From Paenibacillus paeoniae (GTDB lineage Bacteria; Bacillota; Bacilli; Paenibacillales; Paenibacillaceae), in the NCBI RefSeq assembly GCF_003388735.1, contig NZ_QUBQ01000002.1, forward strand, positions 806,001 to 870,000: a stretch of 64,000 nucleotides of DNA. Direction: 5' to 3'. This document shows, in pieces, positions 1 through 8,809 of the stretch (the first letter of the stretch is position 1; the number at the start of each line of letters is the position of its first letter). The notes under the pieces were generated by a model. The model was given only the letters and a program-made list of their open reading frames with translations, had not been told where the DNA came from and searched no databases. A program made the position numbers and the translations under genes.

Positions 1-465
1 GATCTCCTCTCCGGCGCCGCCGATCAAACCTTCCAACGAGCCTACAACCAGTTGCAAGAGCAAGACTCCTAAAAAGATAACCGCTGGATGAGCCTTCATG
101 AGCGTGTCCGGCGTGACATAATCCACTAGCCCTGTTATCCAGGCTAAGCCGTAAGCGATCAGTCCAATTACGATAGGAAGCAAAAGAATGACGGGCCATG
201 TCTTCAGCGTTCGCCGCCCTCCGAACCGCAAAGAAATATCCTTAAAACCCTCGTGCAATACCAATCTGGTGAAGATAGAAGCCAAGCCCGGTGCCCACAT
301 CAAGAGCAGAATAAAGATCTCGATTTTCATCGCAAGCACATAGCCAAGTACCGTAAGCGGAACGAGCAGGGCGAAAAATACGAGAAGCCCCCGCCTCGCC
401 AAGCGAATGCGCTCCTTCTCCTCATTTAACCCTATGGCAGGGGTGCTGCTAAAGTTTGTTCTCAT
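1..465 (-). CDS. CPBP-family intramembrane protease, C-terminus cut by window edge
   Basis: The reverse strand is open from an ATG at 465 to the left edge, giving 155 residues without a stop. A ribosome site (AAGGGG) lies just upstream of the ATG. The protein starts with a charged stretch and has hydrophobic segments at about residues 27-45, 49-60, 96-112 and 128-150. It ends in GGAGEEI at the window edge. GEE is the first half of the conserved EExxxR motif of CPBP/CAAX type II glutamyl proteases, followed in the family by two histidine motifs that would lie outside the window. CPBP proteins are multipass membrane proteases or their non-catalytic relatives. The substrate cannot be inferred. 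Confidence 0.8.
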   Translation of the reverse strand, partial: MRTNFSSTPAIGLNEEKERIRLARRGLLVFFALLVPLTVLGYVLAMKIEIFILLLMWAPGLASIFTRLVLHEGFKDISLRFGGRRTLKTWPVILLLPIVIGLIAYGLAWITGLVDYVTPDTLMKAHPAVIFLGVLLLQLVVGSLEGLIGGAGEEI

Positions 466-698
466 GGTTGTAGCCCCTTCTGATCAAAGTATGTATTGCC
501 ATGTAGAAGTATAGCAACTCCTTCAATCCCATCAGAACATACTAAGGCCTAGTTTTGCCCCCGGCCATGAGCCCAGTATGCTTTGGACTAAAGGACAGGC
601 GGAACCTATAGAAAACGACAACCGAACGCTTAGGTTCGACTGCCGTTATACGCTTAAGCGGATGGTAGCATCCATGAACACGAATGTTCTCCTATAGA

Positions 699-1892
699 CT
701 AATAATGCACGCTGCTATAGTTTGGCCGGTACCAGTTCCACCAATCAGTCTCACCTAGAGCAGGACGCGTGACATGCTCATGCTCCCGCAGTTTAAGCAA
801 CTCTTTTGTAGGACCAGTAACAACAAGACCGTAGCTTCTGGCTCCATGCTCGCTTACATAATCGATGCGTTCCTGAAGCTTGGGATCGGTGTAAACCATT
901 TTGAGGACCCAGCGTTCATGCTTTTGCAGTTCTTTAAGACCCTGCAGGAAGGCCTGCTCCTTGGCTGGGCCATCGCCCCATACTTGCAGCCCGTTACGTT
1001 TAACATACTGGAGCATTAGGCTGTCACTCATGCCCCATAACTCCCCGCTCCATCCAGATAGTACGTTGCCTCTCTTCTCACTCGTCTGCTCAAGCCCGGT
1101 ATCGAACGCATACCAGACAACATCCATGTCATAATTGTTGAACATGGCATAGATTTCTTCCAGCGAATAAGTCGCATCCAGCGAGATGGCCAGTTCTGAC
1201 ACTGTGCCTTCCGGAAGCATCTCCAGAGCTTTCCATACACCGTCATCTGAAATCCCTTGATTTTGTCGTTTCTCTTCTGTAACCGTCTGTTTAGCATCGG
1301 GATAGGCAAAGTATAGGGAACTCTGATGTCCTCCAGCGAACCATTCCCGCTTCACATTGAGCAAATTGAATCGCATCTCCCCGCGCAAGTTGCCCAGCAG
1401 CTCATTTCCATATCCAACTCTCTTACTCATCTTATAATTCATCGAGAGATTGAAGTAAAAGCCCGTGTTGACTACACCGCTCTCCACATTCAGATTGGGC
1501 ACGGTCATGCCGACGGCTGTTCCCAATACTCGGGGCAATCGATCGTTGGTACTCGATGAACCGCCTACGCCATAGAGCAACCCGGTCGCGATACCGGAGA
1601 GGATGGACAGCAAGATAAATGCGCAAAGCAGATTAACTGCCGTGCTTACACGATTCCTCCACTTGGCTCTTCTCATCCAACGCTGCTGCTTGCCAGCTGA
1701 TGGGGCAGCCGGTTCAGACGGCATCGAAGGAACTAGCGGCGTTTGGCCAGCCATGGCCCCGTCCAGTCTTTCCTGGCACGTCGGACATTGCTCCAGATGC
1801 GCTTCGGCCAGACGCTCTTCCTCCGGTGTACATTCTCCTCTCAGGTATCGATCCCAGAGCGGCTCCATCTCTTTACATAATCGCTTGGTCAT
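699..1892 (-). CDS. anti-sigma factor with N-terminal zinc-finger and one membrane span
   Basis: This 397-residue protein begins with a putative zinc-binding anti-sigma domain: the H-x3-C-x2-C pattern HLEQCPTC at about residues 32-39. One transmembrane helix follows at about 83-108, then a large extracellular part of about 285 residues with the look of the sigma-regulator N- and C-terminal domains found in Firmicute anti-sigma proteins. It overlaps the end of the upstream ECF sigma gene by 4 bp, so the two are translationally coupled. The expected role is to hold that sigma factor at the membrane until an envelope signal releases it. The signal is unknown. Confidence 0.85.
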   Translation of the reverse strand: MTKRLCKEMEPLWDRYLRGECTPEEERLAEAHLEQCPTCQERLDGAMAGQTPLVPSMPSEPAAPSAGKQQRWMRRAKWRNRVSTAVNLLCAFILLSILSGIATGLLYGVGGSSSTNDRLPRVLGTAVGMTVPNLNVESGVVNTGFYFNLSMNYKMSKRVGYGNELLGNLRGEMRFNLLNVKREWFAGGHQSSLYFAYPDAKQTVTEEKRQNQGISDDGVWKALEMLPEGTVSELAISLDATYSLEEIYAMFNNYDMDVVWYAFDTGLEQTSEKRGNVLSGWSGELWGMSDSLMLQYVKRNGLQVWGDGPAKEQAFLQGLKELQKHERWVLKMVYTDPKLQERIDYVSEHGARSYGLVVTGPTKELLKLREHEHVTRPALGETDWWNWYRPNYSSVHY

Positions 1893-2449
1893 AGGTCATC
1901 CCCTCCTCCGTAAATGTGCTGGATCAGACGCCGCAGTTCCTCGCGTCCGCGATGAATGTTTATTTTGACACTGGAGATCGACAAGCCTGTAATATCGGCA
2001 ATCTCCTGGTAGGATAGCTGATAATGGTCGCGCAGCAGTACGACATGCCGCTTGTTCATCGCGAGCCTGCCCAGCAGGCTCATCCAACTCTCTTCCGCTT
2101 CACGCGCCAGCACCTCTTGCTCGGCGCTCCGTGCCGTCTCGCTGGAGGCAACCCTCTGCTCCATCCATTCAGGCTCAAAGGGCGTGCTTCGCCGCTCCTT
2201 GCGCTGCCAGTCGATAAAGGCGTGATAAGCGACTTTAAATAGCCAAGGTTTGATTCGTTCATTGTCATAGCTGTCCAGATAGACATAGGCTTTGTAAAAA
2301 GTATCCTGCATCAGATCCTCGGCCACCTGGGGGCTGGCGGCGAGTGAGCATAGATAGCGGTACAAATCTTGTCCATATTGACGATAAATATGATCCAGTG
2401 CGTGTGTCTCGACCGTGCATCCCCCTTTTCTGCAAGCTGATGGCGCCAT
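1889..2449 (-). CDS. ECF RNA polymerase sigma factor
   Basis: The product is an ECF sigma-70 protein. Region 2 is at about residues 25-90 (AEDLMQDTFYKAY, then KPWLFKVAYHAFIDW) and region 4 at about 125-178 (LSYQEIADITGLSISSVKINIHRGREELR). It overlaps its anti-sigma gene. The start is uncertain. The only in-frame ATG (2449) lies about 12 nt downstream of an ECF-type promoter, which would leave almost no leader. The best SD-like run (AAGGGGG) directly abuts an out-of-frame ATG at 2420. Removing one base just after that ATG would join it to the sigma frame. The native start may therefore be obscured by an indel or may be non-ATG. Function is certain, the N-terminus is not. Confidence 0.85.
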   Translation of the reverse strand: MAPSACRKGGCTVETHALDHIYRQYGQDLYRYLCSLAASPQVAEDLMQDTFYKAYVYLDSYDNERIKPWLFKVAYHAFIDWQRKERRSTPFEPEWMEQRVASSETARSAEQEVLAREAEESWMSLLGRLAMNKRHVVLLRDHYQLSYQEIADITGLSISSVKINIHRGREELRRLIQHIYGGGDDL

Positions 2450-2460
2450 TCTCTGTTATA

Positions 2461-2488
2461 CTCACGTCTCAGAAATGAAAAAGTTACA
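2461..2488 (-). promoter_or_regulatory. putative ECF-sigma promoter (autoregulation)
   Basis: The reverse strand reads TGTAAC, 16 nt, then CGTGAG. This matches the general ECF promoter form (-35 TGAAAC-like, -10 CGTC-like, 16-nt spacing) seen for Bacillus sigma M, W and X. It lies directly upstream of the ECF sigma gene, the usual place for an autoregulated promoter. Confidence 0.55.
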
Positions 2489-2625
2489 CCACATTTCCAA
2501 AAACCGCTTTTTAGGTGAACTAAAATAAATCCGCCCGCGATTCCCATTGAAGCATGAAAAAACGGCCTGCACCATTATAATTGTGCAGGCTTTAAGCTCA
2601 ACATGAATTTCTTTTAACAATATAG

Positions 2626-3447
2626 TTACATACTGCTGAAATTGAGCCGATTGCCGTCAGGATCATACGCATGAAAGCTGACCAACCCTCTGGTTAAAAA
2701 TCCGCCTACATCCGAGGTTTCAATACCGCTTTCGGATAAGAAAGTACGGTAATGGAAAAACGCTTCCCGATCACCAACCCAGCAAACTGGCCGAACAGGA
2801 CCATCTACCTTGCCTATGTAGGCATCATCCGTTACTTGTTCCAATACCCATAAGGACTTATGATTGGGCTGATGGTTGAGACGAAGGCTCATGATGGCAT
2901 AACCATCTTGGCTGGAGTCGTTCTCCACCTCCATCCCCAAGTAACTGCAGTACCACTGGACTGATGCGGACAGATTACTAACGCCTATTCGAATCCAAGA
3001 GTGGACGAATCCCTCCTCCTGTATACCTTTGTCCTCCTGAGCCGTAAATCGAATGCCCTCGCCTGTTGCCCAGAAGTCAAAATAAGACGTGTGGCCAGGC
3101 CCTTTATAAATAGCAGTAACCCGAACTCCGTTTGATTGATAGTGACTATGAAGCCGCTTGAGGTTTTTTGTCCTCCAGCACAATCGAATGTTGGACTCTA
3201 CCGTCCCGCGTTCGGCAAAATGATGGGGCAATCTTACGGACGACAAGCTGGAGATCAACCAAGTGCCCCAGTTCAATCGAGTCATTTTGCCATGTGTGCA
3301 TCTAGGATCAGGCTTCCAGTTCTCCTGTTGACCTACTTCCCACATCATAAATCGCTCATACCAACGAATGGCCTCTTCATGATTATCCCAAAGCACGTCG
3401 ACAACCGATCCATCAAAATATAATGGAGGCAGCACAAAAGTTGTCAT
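2626..3447 (-). CDS. protein with two VOC (glyoxalase/dioxygenase-fold) domains
   Basis: The 273-residue protein has two successive VOC-type halves. The first covers about residues 1-130 (starting FVLPPLYFDGSVVDVLWDNHEEAIRWYERF) and the second about 145-273 (starting HSWIRIGVSNLSASVQWYCSYLGMEV and ending in YDPDGNRLNF). The DPDGN ending is typical of VOC domains. Members include dioxygenases, isomerases and antibiotic-resistance proteins, so the substrate cannot be assigned. The ATG at 3447 is preceded by AGGGGGA at good spacing. It appears to be a single-gene unit between the sigma factor and an AraC regulator. Confidence 0.75.
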   Translation of the reverse strand: MTTFVLPPLYFDGSVVDVLWDNHEEAIRWYERFMMWEVGQQENWKPDPRCTHGKMTRLNWGTWLISSLSSVRLPHHFAERGTVESNIRLCWRTKNLKRLHSHYQSNGVRVTAIYKGPGHTSYFDFWATGEGIRFTAQEDKGIQEEGFVHSWIRIGVSNLSASVQWYCSYLGMEVENDSSQDGYAIMSLRLNHQPNHKSLWVLEQVTDDAYIGKVDGPVRPVCWVGDREAFFHYRTFLSESGIETSDVGGFLTRGLVSFHAYDPDGNRLNFSSM

Positions 3448-3551
3448 TTGTAATCCCCCTATCTATGAATTCGGGAAAATTTCCCTGCACCTATTTTAAA
3501 CAAACCCATTCCCCATCGTTTAACGAATCTTGCTATTATGCAACAAACAAA

Positions 3552-4532
3552 CTATTTGCTCTTAATTGGCAGGCACCATTGCCCGCGATAATGACGTTCG
3601 GGATCTGTAAGCGGATTGTTAAGATGCTTTTCAATGACAGGACGATTGTCCAGCACATATCCGCTCTGCGGCAGCCAATATTGAACAAGCAATTCACAGA
3701 GCAGCCAGAAGAGAGGAATGCTTCCTCTAACATCTATTACGGCATACTTGCCGCCGGGCAAGACTGCAATGTCCAGACCGTCCCTCGACTCCGCATGAGG
3801 CGAAAGAGTCACGCAGGCATCATATCGGCATAAGGGTTGTGGAGTTATGTAGGGATCGTCGTATGACATACCAATCATCTCCGGCTCGGAGTGGAGCAAG
3901 CCATGATGATGAGCCTGTCGATAAGCCTCGTCAAAGGCATGTGACAGCTCCCTGCTCAATCCCTTATCGGATATACCGCTATGACGCACGGCAAGCACTT
4001 TGACCGGAACCATATGGATAATTCGGACCTTATGAATATAGTCGAGTGCCCAAGCGATCATGTTATCTATATCCCTGGAGGAATAGGAATCCGCCTGCAT
4101 CTTGAGCCTAAATCGCTCCTCCGCCATTGTGGCGGCTCGGGGCTTGAACAGATGAAACCGTTGACGGTAGCAGGTAGGGGTCATACCGTAAAATATTTTG
4201 AACGATCGAGAGAACCCCGCTATGGACGAGTAGCCGCATTCCAATCCAATCTCAGTAAGCGACATGTTTTCATGGAAAATAAGGTGCCTGGAGGCTTTTT
4301 CGATACGAACTCGGCTCACATACCTATTGAGAGTCTCTTTCACGATCAGCTTAAATATTCGATGAAAATGATAGGGTGAGAATCCAGCAATCTCGGCAAG
4401 CCGCTCTAAGGATAGCGACTCGTCCAGATGTTCGTGGATATAATCCAGAACCGTATTCACTCGTACAGTATAAACAGCCAGTTCATGAATATTGGGACGA
4501 TCCCCTGTCTTCATTGACCTTCCTCGCTTCAT
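3552..4532 (-). CDS. AraC-family regulator with C-terminal GyrI-like effector domain
   Basis: The 326-residue protein carries an N-terminal pair of AraC helix-turn-helix motifs (about residues 25-125: SLSLERLAEIAGFSPYHFHR, then MSLTEIGLECGYSSIAGFSR). A GyrI-like small-molecule binding domain follows (about 170-322), the Rob/SoxS-GyrI arrangement of drug- or stress-responsive regulators. The ATG at 4532 would overlap (ATGA) the stop of the upstream CPBP gene if that gene's frameshift were repaired, so the pair was probably once a coupled operon. A second ATG six codons in (4514) has a stronger ribosome site (GAGGAAGG) and may be the true start. Confidence 0.85.
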   Translation of the reverse strand: MKRGRSMKTGDRPNIHELAVYTVRVNTVLDYIHEHLDESLSLERLAEIAGFSPYHFHRIFKLIVKETLNRYVSRVRIEKASRHLIFHENMSLTEIGLECGYSSIAGFSRSFKIFYGMTPTCYRQRFHLFKPRAATMAEERFRLKMQADSYSSRDIDNMIAWALDYIHKVRIIHMVPVKVLAVRHSGISDKGLSRELSHAFDEAYRQAHHHGLLHSEPEMIGMSYDDPYITPQPLCRYDACVTLSPHAESRDGLDIAVLPGGKYAVIDVRGSIPLFWLLCELLVQYWLPQSGYVLDNRPVIEKHLNNPLTDPERHYRGQWCLPIKSK

Positions 4533-5100
4533 ATACTCTTTGCTTTTGTTACGTTCTCATCCATTACCCAAGAAGCAGAGAACGCATTAATTAATGTGTG
4601 GAAAAAATACACAGCCATATGCTTCTGCTAATCCGATAGATGACGGCAAGAGCGAACGACATGCCCACTATCGAAATACAAAATAGTCCAAAGCTCCAGT
4701 TGAATTGACTTGTGCCGGGAATGAAAAACAGCGGCAAATGCCAGAGTGCCCAGATGCAGGATGTTAGCAGAGCCGACGTGATAGAGCTAAAGCGCGTTTC
4801 CAAAAAAGGCTGCAGAATGTACCGCCAGCCCAGCTCCTCTAATCCTCCCCCAATAATCAGCACAGGGATAGACAGAACGGCTATATAGATCGGAAAATCA
4901 TATGTAATGCTACCCATAAGTGCAGGTATTCCAAAGTACGCAGCTATTAATATGAAAACGAGGATATACACCGCAAATGGTTTTTTTACATCAAAAGCGA
5001 TCTTCATAAAAGCTTTGAATCCAGTCACTTTACCATATTTCCTCAGCATCAAATAGGCAACGATTGGCGGGGCATTGCCTCCCATAATAAAAAGGGTCAA
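4529..5100 (-). pseudogene. damaged CPBP intramembrane protease gene (5' deletion and 3' frameshift)
   Basis: The reverse strand encodes a CPBP core with motif 1 (GGGLEELGWRYIL) and motif 2 (CIWALWHLPLF). As written the frame ends at 4591 with CIFSTH. Adding one T to the six-T run (A6 at 4602-4607 on the plus strand) restores FFHTLINAF, which contains the H-x3-N third motif. The restored frame then runs to a TGA at 4529-4531 that overlaps the AraC start. At the 5' end the frame begins at a TTG (5100) preceded by an in-frame TGA at 5110-5112. The first membrane helix expected of the family is missing. This is therefore probably a degraded gene. A sequencing error could explain the frameshift but not the missing 5' end. 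Confidence 0.7.
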
Positions 5101-5760
5101 ATGTATACTTCATATCATGACTACATTAAGTATAAGCATCTTCGCGTAAAGCAGCATTCTGCCTCGGATTTGTTCTATGCCGTAACGCCGGAGCTTCAAT
5201 TCTTTGACAAAGACAATAAACGATTAAATGCTACCGAGGAACAGGATCTTGAATTGATCAGCATTTTGTTGGAACACGGGGCCGATGTCAACAAACTTGG
5301 CAAAATAGCCGACTTATCCCTAGCCATCAGAGGTCCGGTAAGCGTTGGACATACTGCCACTGTAAAAGCTTTATTGGATGCGGGTGCGCGAATTGAAACA
5401 AGAAGCGAAACGGGTTCCCCCGCTTTGTTTGAAGCCATTTTTAATCATACAGGTGATCCAAAAGGATACCCCGACATGGTGAAGCTGCTTTTAGACTATG
5501 GTGCAAATGCTAATATTACGTACCAACACCCAGGCTTCGGTCCATTAAGCGCACTGGCCTATGCCTGTATGGAGCTGTTTGGACTTGGTGAAGTCAATGG
5601 TCAAATCGTTCAAAAAACTGTGAAGAGGCCTAATAAAGAGATCATCGAGCTGTTGCTTACATACGGCGCAAATCCTCAAGATGCAAAAGCGCTGGATTAT
5701 GCCAAACAGGCTGAAGATGCCTCTATCATTCAGTTGCTTCAAAATGCTGCATCTAAATAA
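5101..5760 (+). CDS. ankyrin-repeat protein, 5' end possibly rearranged
   Basis: The 219-residue protein has about four ankyrin units with the LLLxxGADxN signature: LISILLEHGADVN (about 51-63), VKALLDAGARIE (about 87-98), MVKLLLDYGANANI (about 125-138) and IIELLLTYGANPQD (about 180-193). The likely role is protein-protein binding; no target is evident. The ATG abuts, base for base, the start of the truncated CPBP frame on the other strand, and its first 15 residues lack repeat features. The natural 5' end may have been lost in the same event. AAAGGG 8 nt upstream could serve as a ribosome site. A terminator follows. Confidence 0.75.
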   Translation: MYTSYHDYIKYKHLRVKQHSASDLFYAVTPELQFFDKDNKRLNATEEQDLELISILLEHGADVNKLGKIADLSLAIRGPVSVGHTATVKALLDAGARIETRSETGSPALFEAIFNHTGDPKGYPDMVKLLLDYGANANITYQHPGFGPLSALAYACMELFGLGEVNGQIVQKTVKRPNKEIIELLLTYGANPQDAKALDYAKQAEDASIIQLLQNAASK

Positions 5761-5787
5761 AATCTAGCTAGGGAGTCCTACAAAAAC

Positions 5788-5826
5788 AAAAGCAGTCTAT
5801 CCTGTTCTTAGGAAGGACTGCTTTTT
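5788..5826. terminator. bidirectional rho-independent terminator
   Basis: Arms AAAAGCAGTC and GACTGCTTTT flank a 16-nt loop, with A and T runs on both sides. It sits between the convergent ankyrin gene and the lipoprotein metallopeptidase gene and can serve both. Confidence 0.8.
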
Positions 5827-5829
5827 CTC

Positions 5830-6591
5830 TTATTGCTCAACCTTTAGCAAATAGACTGTCCAATCTATAAACAATTGATTAATCGTCGTATTCAGCACCC
5901 GCTCCAGTTGCTTCTGTTCAGGATTCCGAATCATTTCGTTTAATGCATCTATCCCATATTGATCTATAATGTATTGAATGATTGTTCCGCTATAGAAGTA
6001 GGCTCTGCCACCCGCATTTTCGAAATAGTTGGGACTTGAAAACTGCTCAAATGTAGGCTGGTCATAGAAGACTGTCTTCATTTGAAGCTCCTTTTCAAGC
6101 TGTCCCGACGCATAATAGGCGATGCCTTCATCAAGCCATTTTACCCTGCCAACATCAGGATTGATGCTTTGAATGACCGCATGAACAAATTCATGAACGA
6201 CTTGATCGGTAAATAGAGCTTCGGCTTCTGGAGAAGTTAGATTTGCAGGCGTATACACTTTAATGATATTTTCTGAGGCTACGTAAGTCCCTTCCGTATC
6301 CCGACCTATCATTTTCTGAAAATCAGCTTTATTCGTATATACGTGGATGCTCATCTTGTCCGCAGATTCATATTGAAAAAAGTTCGTTATTCGAGAGTAA
6401 TTGGCTTCGAATGCTTCTGCCAGCTTAGATATTGCGTCCCCATCTCCAGCATGCTCCTCCGGACTAAAGAATCGGCTATGGTCCGTTTCCTTGATGAGCG
6501 ACAATCCTCGATTGGGATCATGCCCCGTGCAAGCAGTCACGAAAATCAACAAAAGGAACAGGATTCCTGCGGTGATTGCGCTCCCTCTCAT
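5830..6591 (-). CDS. lipoprotein zinc metallopeptidase, peptidase-MA (gluzincin) type
   Basis: From the ATG at 6591 the protein has about 253 residues. A lipoprotein signal peptide ends in FVTAC, so it should be anchored to the outer face of the membrane. The zinc motif HEFVHAV sits in VVHEFVHAVIQ, and the third ligand is probably the Glu of WLDEGIAYYASG, the HExxH...E arrangement of peptidase MA family gluzincins. A GTG four codons upstream (6603) is possible, but the ATG has the better-placed AAGG. The gene is downstream of the DUF4179 anti-sigma gene on the same strand, about 90 bp away, so it may belong to that sigma factor's regulon. Substrate unknown. Confidence 0.8.
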   Translation of the reverse strand: MRGSAITAGILFLLLIFVTACTGHDPNRGLSLIKETDHSRFFSPEEHAGDGDAISKLAEAFEANYSRITNFFQYESADKMSIHVYTNKADFQKMIGRDTEGTYVASENIIKVYTPANLTSPEAEALFTDQVVHEFVHAVIQSINPDVGRVKWLDEGIAYYASGQLEKELQMKTVFYDQPTFEQFSSPNYFENAGGRAYFYSGTIIQYIIDQYGIDALNEMIRNPEQKQLERVLNTTINQLFIDWTVYLLKVEQ

Positions 6592-6680
6592 GTCGCTTCG
6601 CACCTTCCAGTAAAATAAATCTAATTATAGCATGTATATCCTTCCCCTTTCTATATTCCTTCCCGCTTCAGTCTCTCTAT

Positions 6681-8048
6681 TTACTCATTTATCATAAGTT
6701 TTACAGTCAACTCGTCCAGCAATTGAATATCCTCTCTGGTCATTGTAGCAGCCACGTATTGCTTATGCGAATCAAGTGCGGGATACTCCAGCACATAATC
6801 ATAGGTATTGTCGCTTATTCGGGATCGCTTCCCATTATCGATAATGATCCTTTCACCGTCAGCCGTTTCCAACCATAATGAGGTTAACTGGTTATAAGGG
6901 TCCTTGCCTTTCACCTCATAGTAAATCAGAGTCTTATCGTTATGAAAAATGATGTCTTTCACCATAACTTCTCCGATATCCCCTTGTGATAAAACAATAG
7001 GAAATGAGTCGCTTACATTCTCTGATATTTTCTTACTGTCTCCTTTCCCTGCAAGTGAAATGTATGGAGTTATGCTCACTTCCTTCGTACCGTTAGGAAG
7101 AGGAACGAAACGGACGGTTCCACTCGTCATCCCATTATTATCCGTTCTAAACCTCGTATCTAGCTTTTCGATCAGCATACCCTGATCGTCCCTGAGCTGA
7201 AAGTCTAGCCCATTCGTACTGCCGACCATGCGAAAATCAAGCTTTGTCGTTTGCGCTGTAAGGAGGTAGCCGGTTAGTTGAAGCTTCCTGTTCTTGGACG
7301 CTGCGGTAAATCCGTCTGCAAGGGAGTGGTAGCGGCTATCTTCCGATTCATGGTTGGTGACAGCAAAGCTGAAGTTCCATTCGCCCGCTACCCCATTTTG
7401 CTCAGCGGAGTATTCCGACTTAAAGCCTGTCACTTCACGGATCGTAAGATCCATCTCGAAGCTGTCCATTGGCTCGGTATCATCACCGATATCGAAAGTC
7501 ATAATGCCAATAGATTGATTGGCATTGATACGATGCGGCTTCGCACTATATGTAATCTCTGAATGCCGCACTCCGTTAATCGCCACAGCAACTTCGCCTA
7601 AAAACATAAGATTATCGGGCTGTTCAGCATGAATTTCATACCCGATAGACAGTCTTGCGCCATCGTAGATGACATCCTGCAGCTTTATCGTAACCCCTTG
7701 GTCGCTCGCTTCCTTGTTAATAAGTCCTGCATCAGGGCTACTCGCAATGCCGGTATCGCCCGCGAATGAAAAAATATTACCCTCAAACAGCTTGCCTACA
7801 CCCGGTAATTTTCTGATATGCTCTGCCGAAGCCGGGAAGATAGACAGCCCGCCGAGCAGAAGAGCCGCAGCGATAAAGGAATAAACCGCAGCAAGCAACC
7901 TGTTGCGATAGATTGGCTTCTTCTTGTTTTCAATTGTTGTTTCTCCCGTTTGCGCAAGCACTCGGGCCTCCAAATGAATGTGAGGCAACCTGGTTTCATT
8001 AAATCTCTTCTTCAGTTCCAATTCATCAGTATGAAAACCGCCGCTCAT
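6681..8048 (-). CDS. DUF4179-type membrane anti-sigma factor
   Basis: The 455-residue protein has a short cytoplasmic N-terminus (about residues 1-48), one membrane helix at about 49-70 (LLAAVYSFIAAALLLGGLSI), and a large extracellular region with two immunoglobulin-like halves. This is the DUF4179/DUF5643 architecture of Paenibacillus and Bacillus proteins encoded beside ECF sigma genes. It overlaps the end of the sigma gene by 23 bp and has its own strong AGGAGG site 8 nt before the ATG. By position it should be the cognate anti-sigma factor. It lacks the zinc finger seen in the first pair at 0.7-2.4 kb. Confidence 0.8.
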   Translation of the reverse strand: MSGGFHTDELELKKRFNETRLPHIHLEARVLAQTGETTIENKKKPIYRNRLLAAVYSFIAAALLLGGLSIFPASAEHIRKLPGVGKLFEGNIFSFAGDTGIASSPDAGLINKEASDQGVTIKLQDVIYDGARLSIGYEIHAEQPDNLMFLGEVAVAINGVRHSEITYSAKPHRINANQSIGIMTFDIGDDTEPMDSFEMDLTIREVTGFKSEYSAEQNGVAGEWNFSFAVTNHESEDSRYHSLADGFTAASKNRKLQLTGYLLTAQTTKLDFRMVGSTNGLDFQLRDDQGMLIEKLDTRFRTDNNGMTSGTVRFVPLPNGTKEVSITPYISLAGKGDSKKISENVSDSFPIVLSQGDIGEVMVKDIIFHNDKTLIYYEVKGKDPYNQLTSLWLETADGERIIIDNGKRSRISDNTYDYVLEYPALDSHKQYVAATMTREDIQLLDELTVKLMINE

Positions 8049-8595
8049 CCGCTGCTTCCTCCTTTTGGATCAAATCCCGCTTCAATTGATTTTTCGCCCG
8101 CTCATAACGTTTTCGCACTGCCGCATAGCTCATATCCAGCTGCTGGGCAATCTCTTCGAACGGTCTCTCCTCCACAATACGCTGTAAAATAATATGCCGA
8201 TCCACGGGACGCAGCCGCAGCAGCGCCTCACATAGTTCAGCATTGTACTCTACTCCTCCTGCTGCTTGATCGATATGCATCACGGGCACTGTCCGGCTAA
8301 ATATGCGGAGGAGCCGAGAATAGGTCTGCATTCGCTTCAGCTTGTTCAAGCATTCATGATACGCGATGCGATACAGCCATGCCTCGTAAGAGGTGTTCTC
8401 ACGATATTGCCCCAGCCTCTCCAGCCCTTTGACAAATACATCCTGCGTCACATCCTCCGCTTCCTGCAACTGACCGAGCATATGGAAGCAGTAGCGATAG
8501 ATGCGCTGCTGGTATTGTTGAACCAGTGGTCCATACTGTTTCCGGTTTCCTGCCTTTACCGCTCGTACGAGCTGTTCCACCTCCGCGGGTTCCAC
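8026..8595 (-). CDS. ECF RNA polymerase sigma factor
   Basis: This ECF sigma protein has region 2 (YCFHMLGQLQEAEDVTQDVF, then EAWLYRIAYHECLNKLK) and region 4 (PFEEIAQQLDMSYAAVRKRYERAK). The GTG at 8595 is chosen because AAAGGGGG lies 6 nt upstream and the protein then begins at the usual family position. An in-frame extension to 8709 adds about 38 residues that do not look like a sigma factor. It overlaps the DUF4179 gene, with which it forms a sigma/anti-sigma operon. Confidence 0.85.
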   Translation of the reverse strand: MEPAEVEQLVRAVKAGNRKQYGPLVQQYQQRIYRYCFHMLGQLQEAEDVTQDVFVKGLERLGQYRENTSYEAWLYRIAYHECLNKLKRMQTYSRLLRIFSRTVPVMHIDQAAGGVEYNAELCEALLRLRPVDRHIILQRIVEERPFEEIAQQLDMSYAAVRKRYERAKNQLKRDLIQKEEAADERRFSY

Positions 8596-8731
8596 TTCGT
8601 TCCCCCTTTCTCGTATCAACCTGTTTTCGTATATACAACAATCAAACCATCGAATTTGGGACATCTCTCTATAGCGAACTTTATAATACCACTTTCCATA
8701 GCTAACCAATCAACAAAATCAGTACGCTCCA

Positions 8732-8780
8732 CCTCTTTACTACCGATAGTATATGTAGTATATTATCGGTAGTAAAGAGG
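8732..8780. promoter_or_regulatory. long palindromic operator upstream of VOC/HxlR operon
   Basis: Perfect 17-nt arms (8732-8748 and 8764-8780, CCTCTTTACTACCGATA and its complement) surround a 15-nt AT-rich centre. The half site TACTACC/GGTAGTA occurs in both arms. The element ends 16 nt before the AAAGGAGG ribosome site of the VOC gene. No T-tract follows, so an operator is likelier than a terminator. The obvious candidate ligand is the HxlR protein encoded in the same operon. Confidence 0.65.
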
Positions 8781-8809
8781 TAACCTTACTTAACAAAGGA
8801 GGATTTTCC

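Noticed and set aside
2265..2465. Alternative reverse-strand frame starting at the ATG after AAGGGGG
   Set aside because: It has a possible start but its product (frame-shifted sigma sequence) shows no domain. It is informative only for the sigma start problem.
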